From: Setaria digitata
Lineage: Eukaryota; Nematoda; Chromadorea; Rhabditida; Setariidae
NCBI GenBank assembly: GCA_003640385.1
Contig: RCAB01000071.1
Span: forward strand, 1-64,000
Reading direction: 5' to 3'
DNA: 64,000 nucleotides
Part shown: one piece after another, positions 37,438 through 50,935 of the stretch
How the letters are laid out: each line of letters opens with the position of its first letter
How positions within the stretch are numbered: position 1 is the first letter of the stretch
The notes under the pieces: generated by a model
What the model saw: only the letters and a program-made list of their open reading frames with translations
The model's database searches: none
Told to the model about the DNA's origin: nothing
Program-made: the position numbers and the translations under genes

Positions 37438-40400
37438 TTGCAAGAACTCTCTACAAGACTAACGTATTAAAAAAAAAATCAAATTAAATTTAGAATTTCG
37501 CCATACAAGAAAAAAATGTTCTAAAAAGAATTTCTATTATATTAATTTTTGTACTTCGTTTAATCAATACTGCAAAAAAAGCGAGTTTCGCTTACGAAAA
37601 TAATTGCTTCCTTGGCTCTTTATTTGCTTCCTTGTCTTTTATTTATCTAATTGTTTTGTTTAATGTGATCAGGTTTAAATATCATTCCGGAAATGGCATA
37701 GAATAGAGGTAGCTATCTTTCAAGACAATCCAGAAACTTGTAAATAAAGTATCAACGCGTGCAATCCATTTAGCTTTAAAAGGTTATTGTGGAAGATCCT
37801 TTTTCAGTTGCAACAAACTGCACTGGATTTCATGCTACCTGTTGTACTTTTCCAAGTCTTTTTTAGTTTCTCGCTTCATTCAGCATAACTTATTTCTCTT
37901 CCACCGAATCATGATTTGTTGTTTGGCATGACGGAACACAAAGTGATTATGTCCCTAAAACCCGAAAAGTTCCCAGTATTCAGTATGTACAATTAATGAC
38001 TTTCACTGAACTGCTTGAAACAGATACTATCAAAATAGATCTTAACCTCACTTGCTACCTTTTCTTTTACTCTCCTCTCTTAACAGCTGTTGCTGTTGTT
38101 GGTTCTTATCCAGTGATAGATTCAAATTAATTAATTCAAGAGTGGACTAAGCTTTAAAAGTAGAAAACTACCCATAAAAATGACGAAGTTAATAAACAAG
38201 CAATAAGCAGTCACGATACTGAGTGCACCGTGCTCCATTAGATGGTCGGAATAACCTGTTTATGCTTTCTATAAGCTCAGACTAGGCAAAGATTTACCAC
38301 TAACGCTTATCTGATCCTTGATTTTTTCTTTCTAAAGAACGCATTATGTTCAAATTATAGAAAAGTTACCTGGACAAAGCTCATTAAAGTTTGTTTTTAG
38401 AAGGGAACGTAAAAATAAAAGTATAATTAAAAGTTCTAGAAGAAAATGATTTTGTGATAAAGACTAGAAAAATAATATGGGTAATTTTGCTTTGTACCTT
38501 CAGAACCTACTAAAGCAACTTGAAATTATAGACAGGTAGGTTTTCCCTTAATTAAATAGAGTGATAGCTGCCAACGCGGTTTTGATTTAGCAGTGCACGT
38601 AGAAGTTCTCTTCCTAAATTTTTTTTTTAAGTTCTATGCGCATTTTGTTCAAAGTTCAAAAAGTAATTTTAGAATGTTCCTGACAAAAGGTAGGAATGTA
38701 TGCAACATGACCTTACGATTGATATTTGTAAGGATTTCCTCATTCTTTCAGAAATATTTGCAATTCACGACTCTGATCACGGAGGATTTTCAAAGCTGCC
38801 AATTTCTTATGAAACCACATTTTATGTTTAGTCCATTAGAGAATTTGTCTTGAGCTGAAATGTGATGTTTCACAAATATAAATTCCAAGACGCTTCTTCG
38901 CCGGTAAAGCGCAAAATACCTGAAATGAAGGTATACTACCAACTTATTAATGAATGCGATTGAGACAAACCCCCTATATTCTTTCAGGTTTTTCCGAAAG
39001 TTACACTCCTTATATGGTCTGTATCAAAATTTCAAATTTTAAATGGAAACGCTGAAAATGAAGAATGTGATATGATAGACCTAACAGGGCATAGTGAAAA
39101 CGTATATAGAATAAATACCTCATAAAGGGCCTATAAGATCTATAATTGGCCAGAGACCCGTTGGTAACATCAGCTGTCTTGTTGATCTTTCCTTGAAGGT
39201 TTTGTTAGTTTTCTAGATAAAAAAGGCATCATTTTGCATAACTGATGGAAAATCAATACTGGTATAGACTGAGTACTAAGGCCTTCCTTTCTCTACTCTA
39301 AGTCTCATTATAAGCATTATACTGTGTACTCCAGCAAGAATGCTTTGCTAGGCCTGCTTTTTAGCCACTGCTCGTATTTTGTTCGCTCACAAATCAAGCA
39401 GCCAAAAATCTCCTGGCTTTTTTTCTAATCCATTTCACAAAAACAATATCCATGAGACAGACCAGTTCATCCACTTAATCTGCTCACTTTCTTTTATTGC
39501 TTCTATCTCTTCTCCGTTGCTTTTCAAACAATAAAATTCTAGAAGATGAATAAATTCATCCATATGTACTACTAAATTCTTTTACAGTTTCTGCCTACTT
39601 GATGTTTTAGTTGTTGATGAAATAAATATCATCTTGTTCAATTCAAATTAACTTCTGAATTTTTCAAAAAAGACAACATCAGAAATGGAAGTGCTCTATC
39701 TCGATTTACCGGAGGATTTGCTTGCAACTAGTGAAGTCTTCATACAACAAATATTTAATTTGTTTTTTTATTATGAGTCAGTAAATTAACGAGTATTTCT
39801 GGTGAATAGTTTTGTTAATTTTCAAACAAATATGCTAAACTTTTTTTAAGAACAATTTGGAAGAATACTAATGAATTTCAAAAATAAACTGTTTATAAAA
39901 ACCTGGAGGATAGAGTTTGTCGTTTATACCTTGATGATGGTTAATAACTAGTGTATTTTGTGTATCCTATCAAATTATTTTGAAGGATTTTCTGAAAGAA
40001 CAGAACAAGTAAATTGGTTTATTAAAAACGGTGCAGCAGACTGGTGGGAATTTTTAAACTTAGTGTGATAAGTTCATTCGCTGATTACTTTTTTTCATTC
40101 GTTTTGCTCAGATTTTTTACAATTCTCTAGATTGAAATCAGTTTTAATTTTAAAAATTCAAGCTAATGCAAGAATAATTCCTTTAATTCTCCTGTTGTGA
40201 AAGGGGGCTCATGCATTGAATAATTAGTGGTATGGATTTTTTGCAGATAATAGTAGCTTAGCTAACAATCAATTATTTTCTAATTGAAAATCTAAGCAAT
40301 TTTGACTAATTTCAAACGCAAGCATATTATTATTTCAAGATTTCTTGTCCATTCAACATATTTTTTGATTTGTTTACGTATTTATTCACAAAAACTGCAT

Positions 40401-42225
40401 TGCGGGAGCATATATACATAATCAGTAGTGCAGCTCGGGCTCCATTTTGCTAATTTTAAGTAAATGGTTGATTATCCCAGGGAAAATCCATAAAGCACTC
40501 AAGGACTGGCGAAAATAAACGAGTTCGTAAATTTCTCCGAGCTTCAGTGCCACAATTTTTAAAATCTATCAAATATGAAATCATTCCCTTTTTAGCAGTA
40601 TGTTTGACAAAAACTTTAGAATTAAAAAAAAAAAAAAATCATTTACTATTTTTGTAGTTCAAAATGATCATCTCACATCGCAGCAATTGTTTTGTCGAAT
40701 AAATTGAGAAACAGAATTATCGTTAGTTTCCAGAATTATTTGGAAAATTTGCAGATTGATTGCCAGTTTTTCGTCTTCCATATTTAAATGGAGGGGAATT
40801 TCACATTTCTATTTTCTACCGTTTTAGAGGAGTCACCTAGGCGCGTTCGCATATTTTCTGAAATATTTTCATTTTTTTGCACTTCAGAGTCCAAAATTAT
40901 GGAAGTTTAGGTATGTGTGTATTTGCACAATGCTATGGTTAAAATAAAATGCTTAAAATTTGTTTTTTCTTTTTTTTTTTTTAATGATACCATCAACTCT
41001 ATATGCGCTTTTCGTTTGAATGTATTCCCCTTGTCAGAACGCGGTGAGACTTTTCCAAATGATTTTCAAATAATCCCAAGTCATTTCTTCATTATTACTT
41101 TACCAAAGAAAGTTTTCCAAGATACAATCAGACCGTTCCAGCAAAGTAAGCTAACCAGTTACTATTAATGAGAGAAATGATTTTGAATTCTCAATAAACC
41201 CTTCTCCCTCTCCATTTTTCAATTTTCTTCTTTCTCTCTTTCTTCCTCCCCACCTCTGCTAATTAATTCATCGTTCAACAACTGCTCTCACTTCATGTGC
41301 ACTGCAATCATTCTCTTATTGAATTCCAGATTTTATTTCTTCCTTTTTACCGCTTAATTTACTTCGAACTTCACTTTCAACTACAATTTGACTTTAAGTA
41401 GATTAGGCTTGGATTTGAGGAACTCCTATCATCCATATTGTTCTTGGCAAGTTTCAAACTAAGTGATTGAGCTGCTTTAGAGTATTACTTCTATTACTTC
41501 CCTTTTCAGTGAACGTAAGTAAATTCAAGTTCAAAGATGCAAGACTAACATTATTCTACACTACCGCTTCATATTCTTGAAATCATTTTTTTATAATCAA
41601 TTAACTCAGTCCACAAGGATTCTGAAGCTTTGAAATTGCGAAATTCAGTGTTGAGCCTAACGGAACATACTAAGCTTTGATCCTTTTTGTATGACATTTT
41701 AATGTGTTAATGAAAAAAAAAAAAAAAAATGATTTTATGTTATAAAAGCATTTTGCAGGACCAAATTCTATTTTCTGTTTGAAAGTGAAGAAACCGTTTC
41801 TCATGTATCGGAAATTCGAAAAAAGTTGCAGTGAATTTTTTATTTTTATGTTCATGAATGTGTTTAATTTCAACACAAGTAAAATGGAATCCAAGATTTG
41901 AAATGAAGTTAATTGATTTAAGGAATTATAAGAATGATTTGACATGTGGTCAATGGTAGATTTGAAATTGATAAATCTGTCATTTCAGGATCAACGGTTA
42001 CCACATGTGCTGTTCTGAAGGACTTCATGTGACAGTGCAATCGACAGCAAATTAAATTAATATGGATGGACTATGAAAGTAGTCAATAACTGATTACTAC
42101 TGGAAGATTTCTGCGAACGTATACTTGATTTTGACTAGATTTCGGTACGAAAATTAGCCATAGGTTAAGACATTAGCGGCACTGCATTCCGCCGCTGAAG
42201 CGGTCCGGGAATTTCCGGGTGCGTT

Positions 42226-44899
42226 ATGCACCTTCCATCGATCTTGGTGTGGCTACTCCCAATTTCAACAACTGTTGTCTGTGCTGTTAAATGCTACTGT
42301 ACCGATGATCACTGTGTACCTTATGGTGTATGCGAAAGTGCTACATGCATGGTTGGAATCCTCAAAAGTTCTAATTCGGTGATTCGAACATGCGGCACCG
42401 AGATGACTGGTTGCCGAAGAAACGTTGGAAGGTCTGCTGTTTAATTATGTTCGTTCCCGTCAGTTAAATAAGTAATGTAAGATGACAAAATAGAAATTCG
42501 AATGCATCTTGAGAAAAGGAAGGAAAACATCAAATTGAGTCGGAAGAATACTGCTTCTAATCACTGAAAAGAGGCAATAGGGTATAATTATTAGAAAAGT
42601 AGCTTGAGTGCTGAATATCTAGAAATTTTACATCAGAATTCTATTCTGCTTTTATTAACCGAACAATCTTCGTCATTATGGTGCTGAGAAAGACCAGAAG
42701 GTTCGTGAAAAACTTTTTGTTGAAGATAGAAAAGAAGCTAATTACAACACACGTGAAAAGGCAGGTGGTGAGAACGACAGTGGAATCTCGAAGCCTGAAC
42801 ACATTGACTAAACAGATTATAGAAGAGAAAGAGTATTGTGAACGATTTATAGTTTTAATCCTTATATTTCCTTATTACTTCAACAAGTTTTATACCTGCA
42901 AAGATTGGTAATGTAACAGAATTTGTAAGTACTTGACTTTTGCCGCTTGATTCTCCACTTCTCCACCTCTATTCAATCAGCACATTTTGCTAACTGGAGC
43001 TGACGTCTCGCTGGTAGTGATTAGGAAAATAATTTCTTGCATATCCATCCCTGAAATTGAAAACTTATAGACTAAAAAGCATTTCGTCTCAATTATTTCA
43101 ATCTCTTCTTTACTAGTTTCCCTCTTTGAGCTAATCACGTCATATTGAAGTGATCAACCGAAGCTTTTATTTGTCTTTGATCTAACCGCTCGACAGTTGC
43201 AACGGAATTATTGTTTTCAGCTGTATCGATCTTTTGTTTAGCTGACTCTAGAACAAATAATATATCGAGATAAATACAAATGATTTGTTGCTATATGCAG
43301 CAAGAATCCTTTTTGTTAACGTTTCTGATACATTCTGGTTATCATAAATATTAATAAAAAAAAGTTATTCAGACCGGACCAAGTTGGTAAACACTGCTAA
43401 AGATTAATTAAAAATTAAAGAATCTGCTTGAAATATAGATCTGTGCGCAGAGGTATGAAATTATTCAGTTGGCCATTAAGTATATGCGTCATGTGATTAC
43501 TTTCTTCATTACGTTCTGCCACGCTTTAAATGTGTGTACTAGTTAAGAAACCGTACTTTATTCAGCAGGCTTACTGTTGAGTATTTGTTTGGTAAATAAT
43601 ACTTAGCAATGTCAGTGTTCAATTTTCAGTGCTGCACAGCATTGAAGTGTGTATTGCATGGGAAGTTGTGAATTATCTGACATCAATTCATCTTTGAAAA
43701 GTGAATCCCGTTCAGACATATTCGTGATACTAAAATAAAAAGCTCTATGCATCGCTCCACAACACTGTGTTTGATGTGCTACAAAATGTTTAGCGTAATC
43801 TAATTTTTATAAATTAAAAGTCTGGAATAATTTGCATCAATTATATAACTAAATCAGAATAATGATTGTTTCAGAAGTATTTCTGTCAAATTTTTTTCAT
43901 GCATAATAACATATACCAAACTTTTATGAGCTCGTTCTATTTTTATCAAGGGATTCAGGATTACATTCACTTCAAGTATCAGCTTTTCAGAGAAACACTG
44001 TATTAATCGTTTCGCCCAATTATTAAATTAATTTGCACTTGCGTTTTAGTAGCAAAATTAATTATTAACTAAAATATTAGAACGTCTTTTCACTTTACTT
44101 TAAATTCCGGAAATGCTTATTGCTGCATTGCCATTATTAATTACTTCACTAAAATAAATAAGCCAGGTTTTTAGAATGAAAATAAGACACCAAAAGGCTG
44201 TTCAATTACTTCATTAACTCAGAGTTTTCCTTTTCCCTTAAATTAAAAAGATTTCATAGTTGCAATTACCTGTTTGCTATTTTCAGGTGGCTTGACTTAT
44301 GTGCTTGCGACAAGCCTCTGTGCAATACATTTTCATATCTCAGGAGTAATGCTAAACGTGAAGATGAATTGCCTGATGGCGACTCTCTTATTTTCAGTCG
44401 TATGCACAGGTGACCAATTATTCTAACAAACAGTTTTCTTCATTAATATAGCTGATCTGCAAATATCAGTTAACGACTGACTTGTACTTGACATAATAGT
44501 AACAGTATTAATTAAATTGATAAGAAACTGGTAAGAACACGATATCAACATAATATAGAACTCTATTAATTGTCGTGCATTCTTTAGTAGATAGCTTTTC
44601 GGGCATGAGGTTGCTGATATAATCTTTGTTCAATCATTTCCACATGAACAATAATAAATTCTTATTGTGTCACTTCACAATCAAGAATAACTTTCTATCC
44701 GGGAAACTTCACTATAATTTTGCGGTCTAATATTCATGCAGATTTCAGTGTGGATTCAAATCCATCACATCCAGAACCAGATGCTCCATTATCTACGCGC
44801 ACATCTTTTCTTACAATACTTCTTGTTGGTGTACCACTAGCGGTCGGAGCTGCCACCGTGGTTGTTGTTGCCTTCAATTACTACTGCCACCTATGTTAA
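42226..44899 (+). CDS. Ly-6/activin-receptor-like three-finger membrane protein
   Basis: Small secretory-pathway surface protein, 159 aa, complete in three exons in phase: 42226-42431, 44287-44409, 44749-44899. Residues 1-20 are a signal peptide (HLPSILVWLLPISTTVVCA). A cysteine-rich domain follows with ten cysteines and the closing motif CACDKPLCN, the CC-x-x-D-x-CN-like end that marks three-finger (Ly-6/uPAR, activin-receptor ectodomain) folds. An acidic Ser/Pro linker leads to a C-terminal hydrophobic helix (about 130-152) and a tail of seven residues, so it could be a type I membrane protein or a GPI-anchor precursor. No kinase domain follows, so it is not a receptor kinase. Nematodes have many such orphan proteins. 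The acceptor at 44748 is chosen over the one at 44741 because only it keeps phase. Ligand and role unknown. Confidence 0.8.
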
Positions 44900-46515
44900 T
44901 TTCTCTTCCTCTTTTACTTTTAGTCATATGGAAATTGGGATGCATTTTATGCCGAATTTTCAGTTTTTTTGTATTCAGATATGTCGAATCCTCACATTTT
45001 CTCTTCCTCATACTCGAATCCAAATTTGACTTTTACTGCTGCTAATCTTGGTGTCGTATCAGCTCTTACCACCACCCACACACTTCTAAATTCTATAGTT
45101 TTCATACATTCCACCTTCTATAAAAAGGGAAAAACGGTACCTCCATTCCCATCGAAATTGAAAACTTCAATGAGTAAGTTGAAATTTTATTCGTGGGATA
45201 ATCATTCAAAACTAATGACTGGAAATAGTGAGTAATCTAAACAAAAATATATTGCACACATCTCTTTAGGCATATGTAACTTATTTTTGATTTGAGATGC
45301 AAAAGTGCAAAAAAAAAAAAGAAAAAAAAGACCATTCAATAATTTATTCTTTCTTCCTATAGCAAATTCGTTCATACGATAATAATGCCTGAAATGCTCA
45401 ATTGGAACAGTGTGATATTTGTGTCATGTTGTAATAATATTAAACGAATTATCACTCCATTGCCTCCAACAAAAATTTTTTGTGAAAGTTCGCAAATTAA
45501 TTTTAGGATACTAGATTATGTTATAGCGGATTTCCTGCCATTTTTTTTTTCATGGACAGGAAAACAGAAAAAGAAAATTACTTTTAGTATAAATCTATTT
45601 CTTGGATAACTATGTCTTCATAGATAACTTCTTCAAGATGGACTACAAACAGACATCATGGAGTCTATATTTGCACTACGTGCAAATAATTCGGAAGAAA
45701 AGCGGGCCTTTACGTAGAAATCACGAGTTCTTATGGAATATTTTAGATATAAAAATAATATACAAAGCCCTTTTCATGGACCATAATATTTTTTAGGAAG
45801 TTTTCATTTTTGTCTGCTGCGCCTTGTACATAACAACATTATATATTTTAGAAAAATCATTTTATAGAACAACTTCCACATATTTAAAATGAAGACAAGC
45901 AATCTGAAATGCACATTCATAACCACTTTGAAAAAGTCCTCATTGTGCTTCCAGGAAATCTAATGCAAAATGACGTAAGTTAGAGGACTAAATAAATTTC
46001 TCAGTAATCATTCTCTAAATGCTTGACTTCATGCAAAATTGGATTTCTTCCTTACACTGGCATCTCAGATAAAGAATTCGAAGTTGTTTCAGCGACTGGA
46101 ACATTACCTGGAATTAGAAGCAGTTTTCAGAACTTTAGATATCGTTAATGAGGAAACTGTAGGAAGGAGTTGTTGAGATTGACTTGATTTTATTTGTCAG
46201 CGACCATGACCTGGTTCAATTATTACCACCTCGTGTAAGACCTCAGTCGCTAAAAACCCTTGACAAAATCCATTCCTTATCTTGTACAGTGCATGAAACT
46301 GAAACTATTGTCTACTGACATTCAAGAGACGTGCCTTACTATCAAACAGAAGTGCAAATTCCTAGACTCCAATTTCAGATTACAGGCAAAATCACTTCAG
46401 TTAGAAACTTTTTCTCGATGTTTTAATCTTGGTAACATATGTTAGAAAGACCATTCTGTTTAGCAGGGACACCATAAACAAGATTTCTCGATGTAGAACA
46501 GGATCAACTAAAGCT

Positions 46516-46553
<38 letters not shown>

Positions 46554-47118
46554 TAATTCTTTAAGCTATTATAGGCACTGCAACTATACGGTAAGCACAC
46601 GTTACACACTGCTCATTATATCATCACGCTGTATGAAAAAGTGATGTTTAGGAACTAATGAAAGTAAAAAAAGTGTGTAATTAAAGCCAAAACTTATCAA
46701 AACTTCTTGTGAAAATTAGATGAAAACTGTCAAGTTCAGGGAAATGCAAATGGAATCCGCCTGAAAATGGGAAATCTAAAACTGGAATTAATCGAAACGA
46801 TACACGCGATGTTAGCTGATGAAACATCAACGATTTATGAAGTGGACAACTCTTCAGAAAAGTGATAGCGCCTAAACAAAGAATGTCCAAGAGTAATTGG
46901 TTTTTTTTTTTTTTTTTTCACAACAACAATAAACCACTGAAAAATTTACTTTATTCACTATGTTTGTAAAAACAAGTAAAGAGTTCAAAAAGAAGATTTT
47001 TACGCCTGAATGAAGACCAACCACACTCAAATAATTTCAAGGAAACATTCAGTCCCGCTCAATCATTAAGGCTAATGTAAAAATAAGTAAAATCAGTTGA
47101 ATAAAAGAAATATTGCAC
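44900..47118. other. Intergenic after the three-finger gene
   Basis: No recognised gene. A plus-strand frame at 44969-45235 starts soon after a TTCAG and could be an alternative 3' exon or chance. Contains a 28-nt A tract (46520-46547) and an 18-nt T tract (46901-46918). Confidence 0.4.
46950..46955 (-). promoter_or_regulatory. Candidate poly(A) signal for PTRHD1
   Basis: Minus-strand AATAAA 164 nt past the PTRHD1 stop codon. Confidence 0.4.
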
Positions 47119-47782
47119 TTAAAATAATTTCAAATGTTTAACATGATGTTCAATGAAACTTTTCAACTGCGGTTTCAGAGCAATGCATACAGCCATACTA
47201 TCTTCTGTCCATAAGTAATAATCAACATTACCGTCCTGCAGCTTCTTCTCAATACTTCGTAGCTCACTTTCGTTTGGAACCTAAAAAATTATAGTTTTGC
47301 AAACTGTTTTTGAAATCTGTATTGTTTCAATGGGCCTCTACCTATGCTTCATTTACAAATTATGTATGACGTATTGAAAACTTGACAAAAAAAAACAACA
47401 ACAAATTTCAAAAAGTGGTCCAACAACTGCATACATACATCTACAATGTGTGTATCAACTAGCATAATAAAGATAGAGATAACGAACTTACAAATGGCCT
47501 GTAGGACGCCTTGGAATCAAACCCATGCCAATCCTTTAACTAAAACCATCATAATTGCATTTTATCAGAGTAAAAGAAAAGCAATACCTTTAGCGTAACT
47601 TTCCTCAAGCGCGCGATATCGTTCATATATTCCACCACATCATTATCTTCACGAAAGGTCCATATACATGCAGTTGCAGCATGCGCAGCTTGCGCCACAA
47701 CTGCACCGAATGACCACTTCAAGTCAGTGACAAGATCTGATCTCAATATCAGATACATGATCCGCGAATCGAAACCAGGCAT
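47119..47782 (-). CDS. PTRHD1: PTRHD1, peptidyl-tRNA hydrolase 2-domain protein
   Basis: Three in-phase exons: 47588-47782, 47492-47539 and 47119-47280, 134 aa against 140 in human PTRHD1. The start MYLILRSDLVTDLKWSFGAV and AQAAHAATA match the first strand and helix of the PTH2 fold; WTFREDNDVVEYM and the closing segment LWTEDSMAVCIALKPQ...KHLKLF match the rest of PTRHD1, including its characteristic FRLF-like ending. The PTH2 fold hydrolyses peptidyl-tRNA, but activity of this subfamily is not well established. It lies 787 nt downstream of ACP1 on the same strand, so co-transcription is possible but unproven. Confidence 0.92.
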
Positions 47783-48569
47783 TTTCTCAGAACAGCTGCA
47801 CGATGCACAGAAGTCTCAAAAATTTACATATGCCTGCTAGGGCGATACTTAATCACCACTCCGATTCAGTAGGAAAATTTGCAGACCCCAATATACATTT
47901 TTCAGAAATTTTGATATGGAAAATTGAAGAACCGGTGAATTAAATTCTTGTCCAGCCACAAATATTAAAAGATCCCTAATCTGACTTATAGCTATAAGAT
48001 GGAATAAAATACAATACACCATATCAGATCGAAATCAATTGCTTGAGTTTTTCTCTATAAAGCATTTCTAGACAATTTATCCTTTCTTAAGTTGGGCATG
48101 CCCAGTTCTATTAAAAACAAACATTAAAAACTGCACAGAAACCGAAATTAAAATGCACGAAACATCATCTAACAAAGAAGTTTACTTAAATGAAAGATGT
48201 ATGAAGAACTGCAAATGACAATAGGAAAGACGTAATAAATCAGCTGATGACACTAACAGTACGTACATGTAATTAATGTCCTCGAAATATTACTTTTGCA
48301 CCTGAAACTTTTTACTGCTTTTTCTTTTATGCCGTTTCTGTTTTTGAAGAAATAATAATGAGAACAGCTTCCACAAAGAAGTTGTGCAGAAGAATTCAAA
48401 AACAACCAAGTACAATACAAAACATGTATCAGTGCTCTCTGTCCATACAATGTATCGTAGTTAATTATGCAAATGGACATGAAAATTCGGTAAATTAAAC
48501 AGTGAAAGAAAAAAACATGCTAGCAACTATTAACAAGATATAAGATCAAGAATTCCGTAAAACATTAGA
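47783..48569. other. Intergenic between ACP1 and PTRHD1
   Basis: No exon recognised. It would hold the ACP1 3'UTR and either the PTRHD1 promoter or, if the genes form an operon, the intercistronic region. Confidence 0.45.
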
Positions 48570-49899
48570 TCAAGAATTTTTTTCCAGAAAACATTGGCAG
48601 CACCTCAAACACTGCTCGTAAACCTGAAAATATCGCGAACAACAACAATTCATAGAAAACGACATAAGTAGAGAACACTATTTAGGCAATGAAAAAACTT
48701 ACATTTGCATTATAGAAAAAAGTAATCACCTTTTCAAAAAGTTGCATTCCGCGACTGTAGAAAGGATCAGGCACAACTAAAAAGCCTTCCGGATCATATT
48801 TGCCCAGATATTCAATAACTGCTTTTCCCTTTATATTACCTTTCAAATTCTTCAGATCTCTGAAATAGTAAAAACAACTATATACTTCTATAAACGAGTT
48901 ACACAATTTAGTTATAAAGAAAGTGTTTTCTTGCTCACCACTACAACTCGACAAACCATATCTTATAAAACTGGTGCATAAGGTTAAAAATTCTTAACAG
49001 AGAGCTGACATTTTAGATTTCTTAATGATGAAAAAAGGGATGATCAGAGAGACAGTTTTCACCCCGTACGCAAATTAAACTCTTCTAGTGATTTCAACCT
49101 TCTTCCCTCTCTACCCTGACGCGCTTCTGACCACGAGTTATAATCTTTTCATAATACTTACTCAATGTTCTCTTCATCCATACCAAATATAAAATCGAAA
49201 TTGTGGAAATCATTTACAGTCACCTAAAATTCTCACTTTACATCGGAAAACATATTCTTTACCTGACAACAGCGCTCAAGTTTCCCCCTCCTTCAACTTA
49301 TGAATGTTGCAAGAAGAAAAATAATAACAAAAATACAATCCAAAATAAAATAAGGAAATGAATAAACGCAGACTTGGCGAACTCTGTGCTCATAATCTGT
49401 TATCCCATGGCCAGCGAGTGTTGTCAACGTTCTACTGTCCGGAGTTTTACCGACGTGAAAATTGATAACAGCAGCACTATCCACAATCCACTGATCCATA
49501 AGACCTTTCTTCTTGATAAGGTCCAAAAAAATTCCTTCGGCCATTGGCGACCGACAAATATTGCCTGTATGAAGAGTAGAACTATGTAGTAGCAATCCCG
49601 CAATAAAATTTCCAAAAAGAAAAAGTACGCTAATTTAGGGGAGAAAACAGAACCATCTCATGGGATTTTCCAAATGTCGCTTATACACCTACCAGAATCA
49701 GGGAATAAGTACAAAGAGCACTTTTTATGAAGTATGCCATTCCTGTTCATGCTTCGCTTTTGGCAGGAAACAGCCGGGTTACCGTACGATTTCATTCCTC
49801 CTTTACATTGCAATACTTTAGTGTTCCTAAAACTGCAGAAAAGGTGTGCTTACCCAAGCATACAAAAAGCACGCTTTTCTTTTCAGAATTGTTTGCCAT
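48570..49899 (-). CDS. ACP1: Low-molecular-weight protein tyrosine phosphatase
   Basis: Cytosolic phosphatase that removes phosphate from tyrosine residues. Five in-phase exons: 49854-49899, 49374-49564, 49162-49223, 48730-48859, 48570-48623, for 160 aa (family about 157). The P-loop is VCLGNICRSPMAEG with catalytic Cys14 and Arg20, split by intron 1 between G and N. The family segments WIVDSAAV, DSRTLTTLAGHGI, YEHRVRQV, FDFIFGMDEEN and YDPEGFLVVPDPFYSRG are in the usual order. The general-acid Asp is in the DPFYS loop, where vertebrates have DPYY: the first of the two regulatory tyrosines is Phe here. The C-terminus (YEQCLRCCQCFLEKN) is short and Cys-rich. It is transcribed away from unc-115, about 1 kb apart. 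Confidence 0.95.
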
Positions 49900-50935
49900 T
49901 TCTAGTATTATCCAGAACAAAATATTCTTGGAGTCAATTGAACTCGATATGACTTGGATAAGTGAGGACCGTTCCAATGATGACCCGAAGTTAACGCAGA
50001 TTAACTTCGACTCTTAGAGGCACACCCTTCTTGATCTCCTGTAACAAAATTATGCTAGTCTTTACTTTCTACTAATTACTTTTAGTTTCATTCAATTAAA
50101 CCATTAGGCATAAAAAAAGGCACAATTAAACGAGAAATATCCAGCTTAAACTTGCAGCACAAACTAGCTGTCTACGTAACAATGAAATTATTGAGGACTC
50201 GTGAGAGTGGATATCCTATTTTTACGTAGGATATTCACTCTCACGGAAAAAGCAACTACCAGGTAGCAAAACCGAGACACCTCGTGACCACGCACTGTCC
50301 AGCCATAGGGTCCAGAAAATGTCCCAATGACGAAGGAAAGCCACATGCAGTGCAAGGAGGCAGTACTTGCAAGCTACTTAATGGTGTTGCTAATTTCTAG
50401 TATTACCGGGATGGGAAGTCGCAACTCGTCTTTCCCTTCATAAACACGGCATGACCCCTAACCTAGCTGCCTCAACGCGCACTTAAGTACTCAGTGACCT
50501 CATTCACACGTCGAGTCATTCACCGGTGAACCACACTAGCAGCATCAGCTGATTAAAGACATAGATGACCAGTGGCCGGTTACGCTCCTGATAACAGTCC
50601 GTTCGCGACAGTCGCCACGACCGAGTTATAGCATTTCTCGGTTGCTCACCACAGCACACACAACTCCTCTGCCCCGCCCACTCCATCCAATAACATTCAT
50701 CGATTGACTTGCTGCATCCTCCCACTCTCTCGGGTTCTGTCTGCTGCTATGCCCATTCCACATCCTCATCTGCACACTACCAGAAGGAAAGTGAACGGGA
50801 CGGCGAAGTGATCCGTCGAGCCGGTTGATCCATCGATCCCATTGATCTGTTGATTCCACTAATCAACTGATCTTCCAGCCATCGAGACAACGATTCGCAC
50901 AGTGAGTTAGTGCAGCCGTCTGTCTGTGTACTGAA
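49900..50935. promoter_or_regulatory. Shared upstream region of divergent ACP1 and unc-115
   Basis: No coding exon. It contains a long hairpin (50201-50244) and, from about 50500 to 50880, a less AT-rich stretch just before the unc-115 start, probably its promoter and 5'UTR. Confidence 0.5.
50201..50244. repeat. Hairpin with 18-bp arms and 8-nt loop
   Basis: Left arm GTGAGAGTGGATATCCTA (50201-50218) pairs with TAGGATATTCACTCTCAC (50227-50244) with one G/A mismatch. The loop is TTTTTACG. It sits about 300 nt upstream of ACP1 and 690 nt upstream of the unc-115 start. Confidence 0.9.

Larger units (their letters stand above)
32644..42225. other. Gene-poor AT-rich interval of about 9.6 kb
   Basis: Apart from the uncertain frame at 36404-36719 I see no exon. 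The interval holds a perfect palindrome (35327-35364), a long AT/AAAT/TTTA array (35380-35597), a TA plus T run (37401-37440) and possibly missing 5' exons of the membrane gene on its left. Confidence 0.5.
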
